Source of the DNA: Arcuatula senhousia
Lineage: Eukaryota > Mollusca > Bivalvia > Mytilida > Mytilidae
DNA: 64,000 bases
Assembly (NCBI GenBank): GCA_963971305.1
Contig: OZ020308.1
Span: 25,201,275-25,265,274, forward strand
Direction: 5' to 3'
In this document: piece by piece, positions 1 to 12,879 of the stretch
Layout of the letters: every line of letters begins with the position of its first letter
Numbering within the stretch: the stretch's first letter is position 1
Notes under the pieces: model-generated
What the model saw: only the letters and a program-made list of their open reading frames with translations
Told to the model about the DNA's origin: nothing
Databases searched by the model: none
Made by a program: the position numbers and the translations under genes

Positions 1-3000
1 GTTGATAACAAAAGAGACAAAAAGTAAACGTGGTAATAAAGCAAATTCTATACCACACTCGCTTGTACTAACAGCTAGAATAACATCTATAGACTGGTCC
101 TTAGCCTATACAAAACTTCTTTCATCTTTACATGTAAAAGGTTATGTGTTCAGTCAATGTTACACATAAAGCTAATTTTACATGTAACATCATAATTGTT
201 TTGTGATTCTACATATAATTGAAAGTAAAACCATCTAATTTATTGTTGGCATCAACAAACTGCACTTTTTCAATCAATTTAGTAATGTTGGATCCATCCC
301 ACTAAAACAAGATTTAAACAAATAGTAAAAATCAAATTGATAAGATTTCTTCATTTTTCTGGAAGCACAATACACAAAAGGACATCAAGAATAATTGAAG
401 TCATGTAGAAAATCTGTAGAAAATATGTTATTGACAGCTACCTAAGAAACACCAATCGACTGATACTAAAATTTGTCAATTACACGAACTTAATAAATGT
501 TTACATGTAAGTTTAACAGTTTCCTGGGCGTGCCGTTTTGAATTTATCTCAACAACTACAAGTTCTGTAGGTGGATGAAAATTGGCATGCATATGCCTTA
601 GTAGTAGTTAAGCACATCTGCATCCCCATCTTTTGACCTTGACCTTGATTTTCCGATTGAGTCAATTTGATAGTTTTCAATACCTTATCTATAGGATGAG
701 TAAGAATTTATTAGCTACTCCATATTTCAACAACTATAACATGTATAAATTTTAGATGGATGAAACTGTGTAAGCATATTCATGCCTTAATAGTAGTTAA
801 GCAGTTCTGCATCTTTATCTTTTGAACTTGACCTTGATTTGCCAGTTATTAAGGAAACGATTTTCAATACATTACATTGGCTGGGTAAGAATTTATGAGC
901 AACTTCATATCTCAACAACTATACATAAGTACTCGATGGATCAAACTTGGAATGTTCATGCTTTTGTAGTAGATAAGCACATCTGCATTACCATCGAATG
1001 ACCTCGAAGTTGATTTCTGGTTGAGTGAATTTGTCAATTTTTAATGGTATGAATTCTGTTGAATCTTTGTCTATAAGGGTTTGTTAAATTGTGATCTTAT
1101 ATGGGTAATGCAGAACCAGTTATAGGGCCGGCAGGTGCGACGGTCTTTAGTGGCAACCTTTATGGGTTTTTTTTATCTTGAACATTGATCGCAAATTTAT
1201 CAAGATATAACTACTACAGAACTCTTAACCTCTGTTCTTTTCTACCCAACTCAACCCACAATTCACATGATGATTGCATGTAAAGCTGCTTTTGACTGAA
1301 CTTTTCCAAAGTATAGAAAACAACTTCTTGATATATGATCAGGGTCTTAAATGGTACAAAGATGATATTGTTAAGGACAATGTCATCTATTTGATAGTTC
1401 TTTCTACTTCGAATGGTGTTGTGTTAAGGTTTTATGGAGTTTGGACCGTTGCGATACCACAGCAATAAGGATTGCATGATTCCTTACATTTTTAGCTCGG
1501 CGGAAAGTTGATAACAAAAGAGACATAAAAGTAAACGTGGTAATAGAGCAAATTCTATACCACACTCGCTTGTACTGACAGCTAGAATAACATCTATAGA
1601 CTGGTCCTTAGCCTACAGAGGATTTCTTTCATCTTTACATGTAAAAGGTTATGTGTTCAGTCAATGTTACACATAAAGCTAATTTTACATGTAACATCAT
1701 AATTGTTTTGTGGTTCTACATATAATTGAAAGTAAAACCATCTAATTTATTGTTGGCATCAACAAACTGCACTTTTTCAATTAATTTAGTAATGTTGGAT
1801 CCATCCCACTAAAACAAGATTAACAAATAGTAAAAATCAAATTGATAAGATTTCTTCGTTTTTTTTTTTCTGGAAGAACAATACACAAAAGGACATCAAG
1901 AATATTTGAAGTCATGTAGAAAATCTCTAGAGAATACTTTTTGTTATTGACAGCTACCTAAGAAACACCAATCGACTGATGCTTAATTTGTCAATTACAC
2001 GAACTTAATAAATGTTTACATGTAAGTTTAACAGTTTCCTGGGTGTGCCGTTTTGAATTTATCTCAACAACTACAAGTTCTGTAGGTGGATGAAAATTGG
2101 CATGCATATGCCTTAGTAGTAGTTAAGCACATCTGCATCCCCATCTTTTCACCTTGACCTTGATTTTTCGATTGAGTCAATTTGATAATTTTCAATACAT
2201 TATCTATAGGATGAGTAAGAATTTATTAGCTACTCCATATCTCAACAACTATAACATGTATAAATTTTAGATGGATGAAACTGTGTAAGCATATTCATGC
2301 CTTAATAGTAGTTAAGCAGTTCTGCATCTTTATCTTTTGAACTTGACCTTGATTTGCCAGTTATTAAGGAAACGATTTTCAATACATTATATTGGCTGGG
2401 TAAGAATTTATGAGCAACTTCATATCTCAACAACTATACATAAGTACTCGATGGATCAAACTTGGAATGTTCATGCTTTTGTAGTAGATAAGCACATCTG
2501 CATTACCATCTTATGACCTCGAAGTTGATTTCTGGTTGAGTGAATTTGTCAATTTTTAATGCCTACTAATTCTGTTGAATCTTTGTCTATAAGGGTTTGT
2601 TAAATTGTGATGTTATATGAAGGGTAATGCAGAACCAGTTATACTGCAGGAAGGTGCGACGGTCTTTAGTGGCAACCTTTATGGTTTTTTATCCTGAACA
2701 TTGATCGCAAATTTATCAAGATATAACTACTACAGAACTCTTAACCTCTGTTCTTTTCTACCCAACTCAACCCACAATTCACATGATGAATGATTGCATG
2801 TAAAGCTGCTTTTGACTGAACTTTTCCAAAGTATAGAAAACAACTTCTTGATATATGATCAGGGTCTTAAATGGTACAAAGATGATATTGTTAAGGACAA
2901 TGTCATCTATTTGATAGTTCTTTCTACTTTGAATGGTGTTGTGTTAAGGTTTTATGGAGTTTGGACCGTTGCGATACCACAGCAATAAGGATTGCATGAT

Positions 3001-6000
3001 TCCTTACATTTTTAGCTCGGTGGAAAGTTGATAACAAAAGAGACAAAAAGTAAACGTGGTAATAAAGCAAATTCTATACCACACTCGCTTGTACTAACAG
3101 CTAGAATAACATCTATAGACTGGTCCTTAGCTTAGCCTACAGAGAACTTCTTTCATCTTTACATGTAAAAGGTTATGTGTTCAGTCAATGTTACACATAA
3201 AGCTAATTTTACATGTAACATCATAATTGTTTTGTGATTCTACATATAATTGAAAGTAAAACCATCTAATTTATTGTTGGCATCAACAAACTGCACTTTT
3301 TCAATCAATTTAGTAATGTTGGATCCATCCCACTAAAACAAGATTTAAACAAATAGTAAAAATCAAATTGATAAGATTTCTTCATTTTTCTGGAAGCACA
3401 ATACACAAAAGGACATCAAGAATAATTGAAGTCATGTAGAAAATCTCTAGAAAATACTTTTTGTTATTGACAGCTACCTAAGAAACACCAATCGACTGAT
3501 ACTTAATTTGTCAATTACACGAACTTAATAAATGTTTACATGTAAGTTTAACAGTTTCCTGGGCGTGCCGTTTTGAATTTATCTCAACAACTACAAGTTC
3601 TGTAGGTGGATGAAAATTGGCATGCATATGCCTTAGTAGTAGTTAAGCACATCTGCATCCCCATCTTTTGACCTTGACCTTGATTTTCCGATTGAGTCAA
3701 TTTGATAATTTTCAACACATTATATAGGCTGAGTAAGAATTTATTAGCAACTCCATATTTCAACAACTATAACATGTATAAATTCTAGATGGGTGAAACT
3801 GTGTATTCATATGCATGCCTTAGTAGTAGTTAAGCAGATCTGCATCTTTATCTTTTGAACTTGACCTTGATTTGCCAGTTATTAAAGAAACGATTTTCAA
3901 TACATTATATTGGCTGGGTAAGAATTTATGAGCAACTTCATATCTCAACAACTATACATAAGTACTTGGTGGATCAAACTTGGAATGTTCATGCTTTGGT
4001 AGTAGATAAGCACATCTGCATTACCATCTTATGACCTTGAAGTTGATTTCTGGTTGAGTGAATTTGACAATTTTTAATGCCTACTAATTCTGTTGAATCT
4101 TTGTCTATAAGGGTTTGTTAAATTGTGATGTTATAAGAAGGGTAATGCAGAACCAGTTATAGTGCCGGCAGGCGCGACGGTCTTTAGTGGCAACCTTTAT
4201 GTTTTTTTATCCTGAACATTGATCACAAATTTATCAAGATATAACTGCTACAGAACTCTTAACCTCTGTTCTTTTCTACCCAACTCTAAACCCACAATTT
4301 ACATGATGAATAATTACATGTAAAGCTGCTTTTGACTGAACTTGTCCAAAGTATAGGAAGCAACTTCTTGATATATGATCAGGCTCTTAAATGGTACAAA
4401 GATGGTATTGTTAAGGACAATGTCATCTATTTAATAGTTCATTCTACTTTGAATGCATGGTGTTGTTTTAAGTTTATATGGAGTTTGGACCGTTGCGATA
4501 CCACGGCAATAAGGATTGCATGATTCCTTAACATTTTTAGCTCGGTGGAAAGTTGATAACAAAAGAGACACAAACGTAAACGTGGTAATAGAGCAAATTC
4601 TATACCGCACTCGTTTGTACTGACAGCTAGAATAACATCTATAGACTGGTCCTTAGCCTATACAAAACTTCTTTCATCTTTACATGTAAAAGGTTATGTG
4701 TTCAGTCAATGTTACACATAAAGCTAATTTTACATGTAACATCATAATTGTTTTGTGATTCTACATATAATTGAAAGTAAAACCATCTAATTTATTGTTG
4801 GCATCAACAAACTGCACTTTTTCATTTCATTTTGTAATGTTGGATCCATCCCACTAAAAAAAAATTAACAAATAGTAAAAATCAAATTGATAAGATTTCT
4901 TCATTTTGTCTGGAAGAACATTACACAAAAGGACATCAAGAACAATTGAAGTCATGTAGAAAATCTCTAGAGAATACTTTTTGTTATTGACAGCTACCCA
5001 AGAAACACCAATCGACTGACACTTAATTTGTTAATTACACGTTATGTAAAATTTAACCGTTTCCTGGGCATGCTGTTTTATGTGTTTTGGTAAAAATTTA
5101 TAGTTCCAAAGGTGTATGAAACTTGGCATTCATATGCCTTAGCACATCTGCGTTCCCATCTTTTGACCTTGACCCTGATTTTCCGATTGTTTTCAATACA
5201 TTATATAGGGTGAGTAAGAATTTATTAACAACTCCATATCTCAACAACTATTACATGTATCAGTTCTTGATGGATGAACCATTGTATGTGTATACATGCC
5301 TTAGTAGTTGTAAAGCACATTTGCATTTTTATCTTTTGAACTTTACCTTGACTTGTCAGTTACTAAAGGAACGATTTTCAAAACATTATATTGACTGGGT
5401 AAGAATTTATGAGCAACTTCATATCTCAACAACTTTAAGTACTTGGTGGATCAAACTTGGAATGTACACGCTTTGTTAGTAGATAGGCACATCAGCATTT
5501 CCATCTTATGACCTTGAAATTGAATTCTAGTTGAGTGAATTTGAAAATTTTCAATGCATACGAATTCTGTTGAATTTTTGTCTATAAGGGTTTGTTAAAT
5601 TGTGATGTTATAAGAAGGGTAATGCAGAACCAGTTATAGTGCCGGCAGGCGCGACGGTCTTTAGTGGCAACCTTTATGTTTTTTTATCCTGAACATTGAT
5701 CGCAAATTTATCAAGATATAACTGCTACAGAACTCTTAACCTCTGTTCGTTTCTACCCAACCCTAAACCCACAATTTACATGATGAATAATTACATGTAA
5801 AGCTGCTTTTGACTGAACTTGTCCAAAGTATAGGAAGCAACTTCTTGATATATGATCAGGCTCTTAAATGGTACAAAGATGGTATTGTTAAGGACAATGT
5901 TATCTATTTAATAGTTCATTCTACTTTGAATGGTGTTGTTTTAAGGTTATATGGAGTTTGGACCGTTGCGATACCACGGCAATAAGGATTGCATGATTCC

Positions 6001-6017
6001 TTAACATTTTTAGCTCG
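1..6017. repeat. Tandem array of ~1.5-kb units (four copies)
   Basis: Four head-to-tail units begin with the same GTTGATAACAAAAGAGACA string at 1, 1507, 3027 and 4552, giving periods of 1506, 1520 and 1525 bp. Units are very similar with scattered substitutions and small indels, and the fourth is the most diverged. Each unit ends with a stretch resembling the 3' end of the GTCTCGCC repeat family found elsewhere in the window (GCCGGCAGG followed by TTTAGTGGCAACC). Short open frames near each unit end (about 64 codons) recur because the repeat recurs, have no ATG at their 5' end and match no family I know, so I call no gene. Confidence 0.9.
549..1010. repeat. Nested ~180-bp sub-repeats inside each 1.5-kb unit
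   Basis: Within the first unit three imperfect sub-repeats begin with CTCAACAACTA or TTCAACAACTA at about 549, 727 and 912. Each continues with a GGATGAAA/GGATCAAA segment, a ...TAGTAGTTAAGCA segment and CATCT...TTGACCTTGA. The same triplet recurs in every larger unit, so the array is hierarchical. This core-monomer layout is like the tandem cores of the other repeat families in the window. Confidence 0.75.
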
Positions 6018-6400
6018 TAACCAGTAATAGTTCTGGAAGGTGCGACGGTCTTTAGTGGCAACATTTATGGTTTTTTTAATCTTTAACATTGATCACAAAT
6101 TTATCAAGATATAATTACTACAGAACTCTTAACCTCTGTCTTTTCTACCCAACTCTGAACCCACAATTTACATGATGAATGATTACATGTAAAGCTGCTT
6201 TTGACTGAATTTGTCCAAAGTATTGGAAGCAACTTCTTGATATATGATCAGGGTCTTAAATGCTACAAAGATGAAATTGTTAAGGACAATGTCATCTATT
6301 TGATAGTTTTTTCTACTTCTATTTGATAGTTCTTTCTACTTGGAATGGTGTTGTGTTAAAGTTTTATAGAGTTTAGTCCGTTGTGATGCCACGGTTCAAA
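6018..6400. repeat. Partial fifth unit of the 1.5-kb array
   Basis: From the AACCAGTAATAG string onward the sequence repeats the last ~380 bp of the unit (microsatellite-free 3' part, including ATTTATCAAGATATAA and the GGTCTTAAATG stretch) and then diverges. It carries a small internal duplication of the TATTTGATAGTTxTTTCTACTT segment. It marks the right end of the array. Confidence 0.75.
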
Positions 6401-8640
6401 ACTTACTATATTGGTAGTTGGTTTAAAAGTCTATAAAGTTAAACAAAGTATGATGTGAAAGAATTTACTATATCACTTTCCTACCTATTACTAAACGGTA
6501 TAGATGATTTTATTAAGCTAATTTCACATGTAACTTATAACTGTTTGTGTTTGTACATAAAAATAATTAAAAGTAACATCATTATTCCTAAAACTAACAT
6601 TTAACTTTATCACCTCAAAGGCATGTTCCACATCAGCTATATTATTATGATTGGTGCATTTAGAGATGTTTGCATATGATGTCCGTTGTGACTACATTTA
6701 CCTTACTGATTACCACTTTGTCAGCGAATGGCTCATCTTCAATAGTAATTTACCACATGCGTACAAGTTCTACATAAACTATTCATATAATATATGCAAT
6801 GACAAAAGTTTGTAAAATGCATGACTTGGTGCTAGTCTTCATCTTTCACTTTTCAATTTGATGACCACTGTAAGTCTAGTCCCGTGGACAGGTCTACGCA
6901 AGTCAAATAAGTTTAATTAAGCAAACTACTTGTTCAGATATTTGCATGTTTCTACCCCAACAAGCAGATGTTTAGATGATTTTGATGAAGTATGTTACAT
7001 GTAATACATGTTTGTTAATAGATTAAAAGTCTTACATAAGTATGTTAGCTTCTTGTTATTAATGTAGATCAATGTTTTGCTTATGCTTGATATTCTCCAT
7101 GCTGGATTAAATTTGGACTCCTGCCTTGATTATTATGGTTTAGGAGTGTGTCGGTCTTGTGAAATTCCTTGTTTTGAAGTGTTGTGTTGGATTTAGGATC
7201 GATGCATTTGCTTCTTAGCTATAGTTATCAGTAACTTCGAGTGTTCTCAAGAAAGTACCTTTACGTCTTGTTTTCGTATAGTATTTTGTCTCAGGTTCTC
7301 TCTTGTTGAATTGAACTTTTGTCGGTTGAGTTTTACAGTGTTTTTTATATGTGTTCTTTGTGCAAGATTCAATAGGGGAGGGTTGGATCCAAATAATACT
7401 AGTTTAACATGTTGTATGTACCTGTCCTAAACCAGGAATCTCTATTTCAAAGCTAATGTTTGTACTTGTCGATTCTGTGTTATATGTTTTTTGTCCAGAA
7501 GGGGGTCCTTCCTTGACATTTTAGGACTAGTTTTGAATCATAGGCGTTGTATTTATTTATCTGGGGCTAATTGCAAAACAGTGAACAGTGACCATGCATT
7601 GGTCATGTTGAAGACTGCTGACTGTTTTTCATTGTGGATGTTTAAATTGCCATTGTTAATGTAGGGTGTGTCGTGTACACCTTTTCCACATCTACTTATA
7701 ATTTTGATTTATACTTTCATTTTTCTGATTCCAATGCTACTGATGAGAGGTTACTCTTTAAAATAATAATATATAGCAATTAAGGCATATAAAATTAATA
7801 ATTAAGGTTACAATTCAGAATTAACAAACAGAGGCCAGTCTCATTGTCCAAAAGCCTGTTAAAGACCCTTTAGAGTTGGAATGATATGGTTTATTAGATT
7901 AAATTCATGATAAGACAATGATTCCAGTATACGAGTGAATAACCACAAAGAACAAGCTATTTGAGATTCTTTTGTCCACATGACTATTTCAATGACAACT
8001 TTCAAAGATTACTGGATTTTAGTATAGAGGTGCACTGCCATCTTATGTTTAATCCCTGCTGTCATGCTTTGCTGACTTAGCCATTATAGTCCTGATAGTG
8101 AAACAAGTGAGGTATGTTGCTTCATATTCAAAGCCATTCAAAAAACAAACCTTATCTTCCTTCAAACAACATCTGCTAAGTGATAGCAACATTATATCCA
8201 TAACAAAAACAAACAATACTATTTGCATAGTTTTTTTTACTTAATGTAGAAATTAAACAACATTTTGTCGACAAAACGCAGTGACAAAACAGGACAAAAC
8301 AAGCCAAGTCTTCAAAATATATATGTGGTTAACAAAAATACAAACAAGCCTTCAAAACATGAATATAAAATAAATTATAAGACAACAAATGACAATTTTC
8401 TAACATGCAAGCATGCATGTATCACAAAAATGATAATATGATAAATGATAAATGATAATAAAATGATAATATTATAAATGATATGATAAATGATAATGAC
8501 TTTTTTTATTCAACAAGTATTCTACATCTTTATTTTATTTTTAGAAGATATTTAAATCATAAAAAATTTAATAATTCTATCTAATAGAGATACAAAACTA
8601 AAATTGTAAATAAAAGTTGCTATCAAAGGCTCCATTTCAT
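6401..8640. other. Intergenic, no gene recognised
   Basis: AT-rich sequence without a long open frame or splice-flanked open segment that I can support. The part around 7380-7560 (CCTGTCCTAAACCAGGAATC and a following T/G-rich stretch) resembles fragments of repeats I associate with mussel genomes, perhaps an old LTR, but no terminal repeats are visible and the assignment is weak. Confidence 0.5.
8430..8502. repeat. ATGATAA-type simple repeat
   Basis: About 70 bp built from iterated ATGATAA, ATGATAATA and ATAAATG words. Low complexity, no coding potential. Confidence 0.85.
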
Positions 8641-8689
8641 GTAATCTAATTAAACCAACAGTAGCAACATAAATGATGTAATATTTATT

Positions 8690-11038
8690 CAATACACAAC
8701 ATTATTTACCTTTTGACACCTTCTTGTCAACACCAATTTAAACACCTTAATTCCTTTACATGTAAAGGTATTATTGTTTAAAATGACAAATTGCTTGTCA
8801 TTACCAATTAAATTTACAGGATATTTACATGGAATGTTCTTGTAAAGGTTATCATGTAATTTTTCCTGTAAAAAAGTGTCACATATGTAAAGATTTGTAC
8901 TGTAAGTGATGGTGTGGCTTTGGCCAAGTGGATATAAAAAGCTTGAGTTAAGAAAACACAGAAACATAATTTTGGCTATACTGTTATGCCTGCATGACAT
9001 TTTTTCGCAAAACACTATTTTCTTGTATTGTAACTGCCACGTCGCAATATGTAAATAAAGATAAATGAACATAGACACTTTTTTCTTGTAATTTAATCTG
9101 TTTTTAAGAATAATGAAAAGTTTTCAAATCTTTGTACCTCTTTTTTAACTTCCTGTGGGGATTTAAGAATGTCTACTGATAGGCTGCGCCAACAATGAAA
9201 AACCTACAAAATATTAAAACATACAATGTCAAAATAAACAAAATTTTAAGCAATGTTTTCTATTCTTATCTTTTTAGTAGGAAAGATACATAGTATTGCT
9301 ACTTATTTTCCACATTGAGCAGTTGAATGGGGATTTATTCTAAAAAAAGAAAAGGAATGAAAATTGTGTACCAAGAAAATTGGCGTTTAAAATATATTTA
9401 ACTGCCACGTTGCAATATGTAAATAAAGATAAATTAACATAGATATTTTAACACGTGATACAGACTTTGATAGAAGTTTACCTGCGTAAGAGCAAGAATG
9501 CTTTATAAACCATAGTTGAAGCCTATCACTGATCCAAAAATTTTCTTCCTCTCTTATGCATTCATGGCACAAATGCTAAGTCCATAGCTGTTAAAAAAAA
9601 TAATGAAATCAATGAAAGGTTTGTTCCGTTTTTGTGAGTAGGGTTTTACTAAATGACTTATTATTCAGTAAGTATGGCAAGTAATTTAGATAAGAAGAGA
9701 CACGCAGAAGACAAATAATGTGACTGTGGCATAAAATTCCATTGAAATCAATGTATTTTTAAATTGTGTTTTATTCTTATCTTTTTAGTAGGAAAGATAC
9801 ATAGTATTGCTACTTATTTTCCACATTGAGCAGTTGAATGGGGATTTATTCTAAACAAAGAAAAGGAATGAAAATTGTGTACATAGAAAATTGGCGTTTA
9901 AAATATTTTTAACTGCCACGTTGCAATATGTAAATAAAGATAAATGAACATAGATATTTCAACACGTGATACAGAATTTGATAGAAGTTTACCTGCGTAT
10001 GAGCAAGAATGCTTTATAAACCATAGTTGAAGCCTATTATTGATCCATAATTTTTCTTCCCCTCTTATGCATTCATGGTGCAAATGTTGATTCTGGTGCT
10101 AAATCCATAGCTATTAAAAAAAATAATGAAATCAATGAAAGGTTTGTTCAGATTTAGTGAGTAGGGGTTTACTAAATGACTTATTCAGTTAGTACGGCAA
10201 GTAATTTAGATAAGAAGAGACACACAGAAGACAAATAATGTGACTGTGGCATAAAATTCCATTGAAATCAATGTATTTTTAAATTGTGTTTTATTTGAGC
10301 CCAAAAACAGAAATAATAAGTGATGGTGTGACTCTGGCCTTCAATCAGACTTGATATGAATAAATAAGACCAAAACAAGTGGATATAAAAAGCTTGAGTT
10401 AAGAAAACACAGAAACATAATTTTGGCTATACTGTTAGGCCTGCATGACATTTGTATGCCAAACACTTTTTTCTTGTATTTTAATCTGTTTTTAAGAATA
10501 ACGAAAAAATTTCAAATCTTTGTACCTCTATTTTAACTTCCTGTGGTGATTTAAGAATGTCTACTGTTCGGCTGCGCCAACGATGAAAAACCTACAAAAT
10601 ATAACAACATACAATGTCTAAGTAAACAAAATTTTAAGCAATGTTTTCTATTCTTATCTTTTTAGTAGGAAAGATACATAGTATTGCTACTTATTTTCCA
10701 CATTGAGCAGTTGAATGGGGATTTATTCAAAACAAAGAAAAGGATTGAAAATTGTGTGCCTAGAAAATTGGCGTTTAAAATATTTTTAACTGCCATGTCG
10801 CAATATGTAAATAAAGATAAATGAACATAGATATTTCAACACGTGATACAGAATTTGATAAAAGTTTACCTGCGTATGATGAGCAAGAATGCTTTATAAA
10901 CCATAGTTGAAGCCTATCATTGATCCATAATTTTTCTTCCCCTCTTATGCATTCATGTTGCAAATGTTGCAAATGTTGATTCTGGTGCTAAGTCCATAGC
11001 TGTTAAAACAAATAATGAAATCAATGAAAGGTTTGTTC
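8690..11038 (-). repeat. Minus-strand tandem array of exon-like units (about three)
   Basis: Read on the minus strand, blocks A-B-C-D-E repeat. A starts TATAGCCAAAATTATG. B holds an open segment flanked by CAG and CAGGTAAA splice-like sites. C contains a short ATTGCGACGTGGCAG piece. D ends at a GATAAGAATAGAAAAC string. E contains GTAGGTTTTTCAT and a conserved 27-codon frame ending KTD-stop. Units run B-C-D-E (10985 to 10440), A-B-C-D without E (10430 to 9768) and a-B-C-D-E (about 9760 to 8990), followed by a partial A. Block B reads KLWINDRLQLWFIKHSCSYA in several copies. A further single unit lies in inverted orientation at 14334-15208. I cannot name the parent gene. Confidence 0.75.
9387..10985 (-). 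pseudogene. Repeated exon-like segments of an unidentified gene
   Basis: Three copies (about 10880-10985, 9990-10110 and 9480-9600, minus strand) of a segment preceded by a pyrimidine tract plus AG and followed by CAG|GTAAA encode a conserved peptide containing EEKLWINDRLQLWFIKHSC. The frame stays open through much of the downstream intron-like sequence in each copy, producing apparent 61-65 aa proteins that are unlikely to be real products. Upstream stops and copy differences (for example a duplicated GTTGCAAAT) suggest decay. No domain family was recognised, so the function is unknown. Confidence 0.4.
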
Positions 11039-11577
11039 AGGCTAAGCAATTTTTGTTTGAAATGCTTAATAGTTCACCAAAATGTTATTTATATAAGCAT
11101 GTTGTTGATAATATATGTCTTCAAAAATATCTTACAAAACCCCTTATTTATAGAAAATTTCTTACTAAACTTCGATTGTCATCACACAATTTATTTGTTG
11201 AAACGGGACGTTATTATGGCATAGAAAGAGCTAACAGAAAATGTAATTTGTGTGTTTTAAATGTTATAGAAGATGAATATCATTTTGTGTTACAATGTCC
11301 TTGCTATTCTGATTTCTGACAACAATATTTAAAGTCTTATTATTATAAGAAGCCATCTACATTTAAACTTGTCCAGTTATTGTCTACTGAAAATGTTAAA
11401 GAGCTGCGTAATCTATCATGCATTTAATTTAAGGTCAACTTTAATTGTTTGAAATGTATCAATTTCTCAGATGTAACAAATTCAAATATTGACATTATTG
11501 TTCACTTTTTGTACACTGCTTAATATTATATATTGTATACTGATGAGCCTTGTTGCTTAAAGTAATAAAGAATTGAA
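11039..11577 (+). mobile_element. 5'-truncated LINE, C-terminal zinc-knuckle end and 3' UTR
   Basis: The frame from 11041 encodes the C-terminal tail typical of non-LTR retrotransposon polyproteins: ...FRKFLTKLRLSSHN-like helix, ETGRYYGIERANRKC, a CNLC pair, then EDEYHFVLQCPCYSDF, giving a CCHC knuckle. An in-frame TGA at 11317-11319 replaces the residue after SDF. The frame is otherwise open to about 11427 (QQYLKSYYYKKPSTFKLVQLL...). The 3' UTR ends with AATAAAGAATTGAATTGAAA. The left edge interrupts an exon-like repeat unit (AGGTTTGTTCAG), consistent with 5'-truncated insertion. It is a dead copy; the clade is not certain. Confidence 0.8.
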
Positions 11578-12520
11578 TTGAAATTTATTGACTGGGAGTT
11601 GGGTCCATCTAATTAACAAGTTTGGTGTACAAGCCGACTATCGATTTGGTTTATTAACAAGATAATAAACTTTTGAATTTGGTAATTAACAGTGACAGGA
11701 CATCATGACAGGTTGTTAACTAGCTCTGGGATAGGTAAAATGACAAAATGTACAGGTAGCTTTGTTTAATCTTTTAAAGAAACGGGAAATGTCGGCGATT
11801 ACCTCGATTTTAGAACTTCTCCCTGTGACATTACAAAGGCGAAATTTAACTTTTCAGGGCGACTTTTTCGCCCACTTCGCCTGGTTTGGTGAGCCTTGTA
11901 TTTTAGTTGTACTATGAGCTGAGTTTTCCTTCAACCCCCGGTATAGCACGCGCTTCTTTTCTCAAACTTTCAACGTCTTTTTAACGTTTTTATCTTTGAA
12001 AATTTTAGACATCATTAAACGCTCACGTAACCCACAAGAAAAGCCAGTTTGTTTTTATTTTCGAACCAAAAAAAAATTAAATTAATTGAAACCTCGGGAG
12101 CGTAACAGGATTTACCTGCCTCATATTACTCATAAGATTATGTAAATAGATAAAGGCTTATGTTTTTGAGAAAAATTTATTTTGATTTTTTCATTCTCCA
12201 GACTACCCTTTAAGACAGTAGTTGGTTTCATGGTGTTGAAATTCCACTAGCTTGTTAATGAGGAAATTTGTATAAGTAGGTTGTTTGTTTTTCAGCTGGC
12301 ATCGTTGGTCGCGTTCGAAGTTCCCTCCCTAGGCAGCCTGGGTAGATTATTTTTCCTGGGTTGAAATATAAAACAGAACGTAGGTGACCTCTGTTTTGTA
12401 TGGGTCAATGATCTTTTTAACAAACAAAAGTGTACATTCAGAACAACCTAGGTATAATACTTCATTACCCAGGTTGTTCTCTATATAAACTTATATTGTT
12501 TATAAGCATATATATATAAT
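11578..12520. other. Intergenic, no gene recognised
   Basis: Mixed-composition sequence with a GC-richer patch at 11780-11950 (GGCGATTACC, GGGCGACTTTTTCGCCC hairpin-like string). There is no supported coding segment. A stretch at 12300-12360 (TCGTTGGTCGCGTTCGAAG, CAGCCTGGGTAG) loosely resembles the reverse complement of 13730-13800, hinting at an old inverted pair around the LINE tails, but the match is imperfect. Confidence 0.4.
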
Positions 12521-12589
12521 CGTATGTACTATGCATACATATTTAGATTTTCTATCTTATATACATGTTTGTACATATATACTTGTATG

Positions 12590-12727
12590 TACATTGAAGA
12601 AATGAATGATAGATTTTATAATTTTAAAAACCTTTGTATTAATAATAAGTTCTTATGGTTAATAAGCAATGAAGACACATATGTTATAAAACTTTTATTG
12701 AAATTAGTTTCCGATTTGATGATTTGA
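12590..12727 (+). mobile_element. LINE C-terminal remnant
   Basis: A short frame encodes MNDRFYNFKNLCINNKFLW followed by LISNEDTYVIKLLLKLVSDL and a stop at 12725-12727. The pattern (FLWLxSxED...ILK...L...) is what I expect at the end of LINE ORF2 proteins. Matching 3' UTR sequence seems to resume near 13450, so an insertion of about 0.7 kb (12750-13445) may split the element. Confidence 0.5.
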
Positions 12728-12879
12728 GAGAAAAACGTCAAGCATTAATTAATTGAAATGGATTAAAAAAATGATAGAGTTGTCTCCTCTTGCCTTGTCC
12801 TTACTGGCTGACTGACTGACTGGGGAGTTTAAGGTCGTGACTATACCTATATATAGGTCCTTACTCATACATGTGACGG

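Noticed and set aside
1274..4523. Repeated ~64-codon frames in the tandem array
   Set aside because: They lack an ATG at the 5' end, match no family, and recur because the array recurs.
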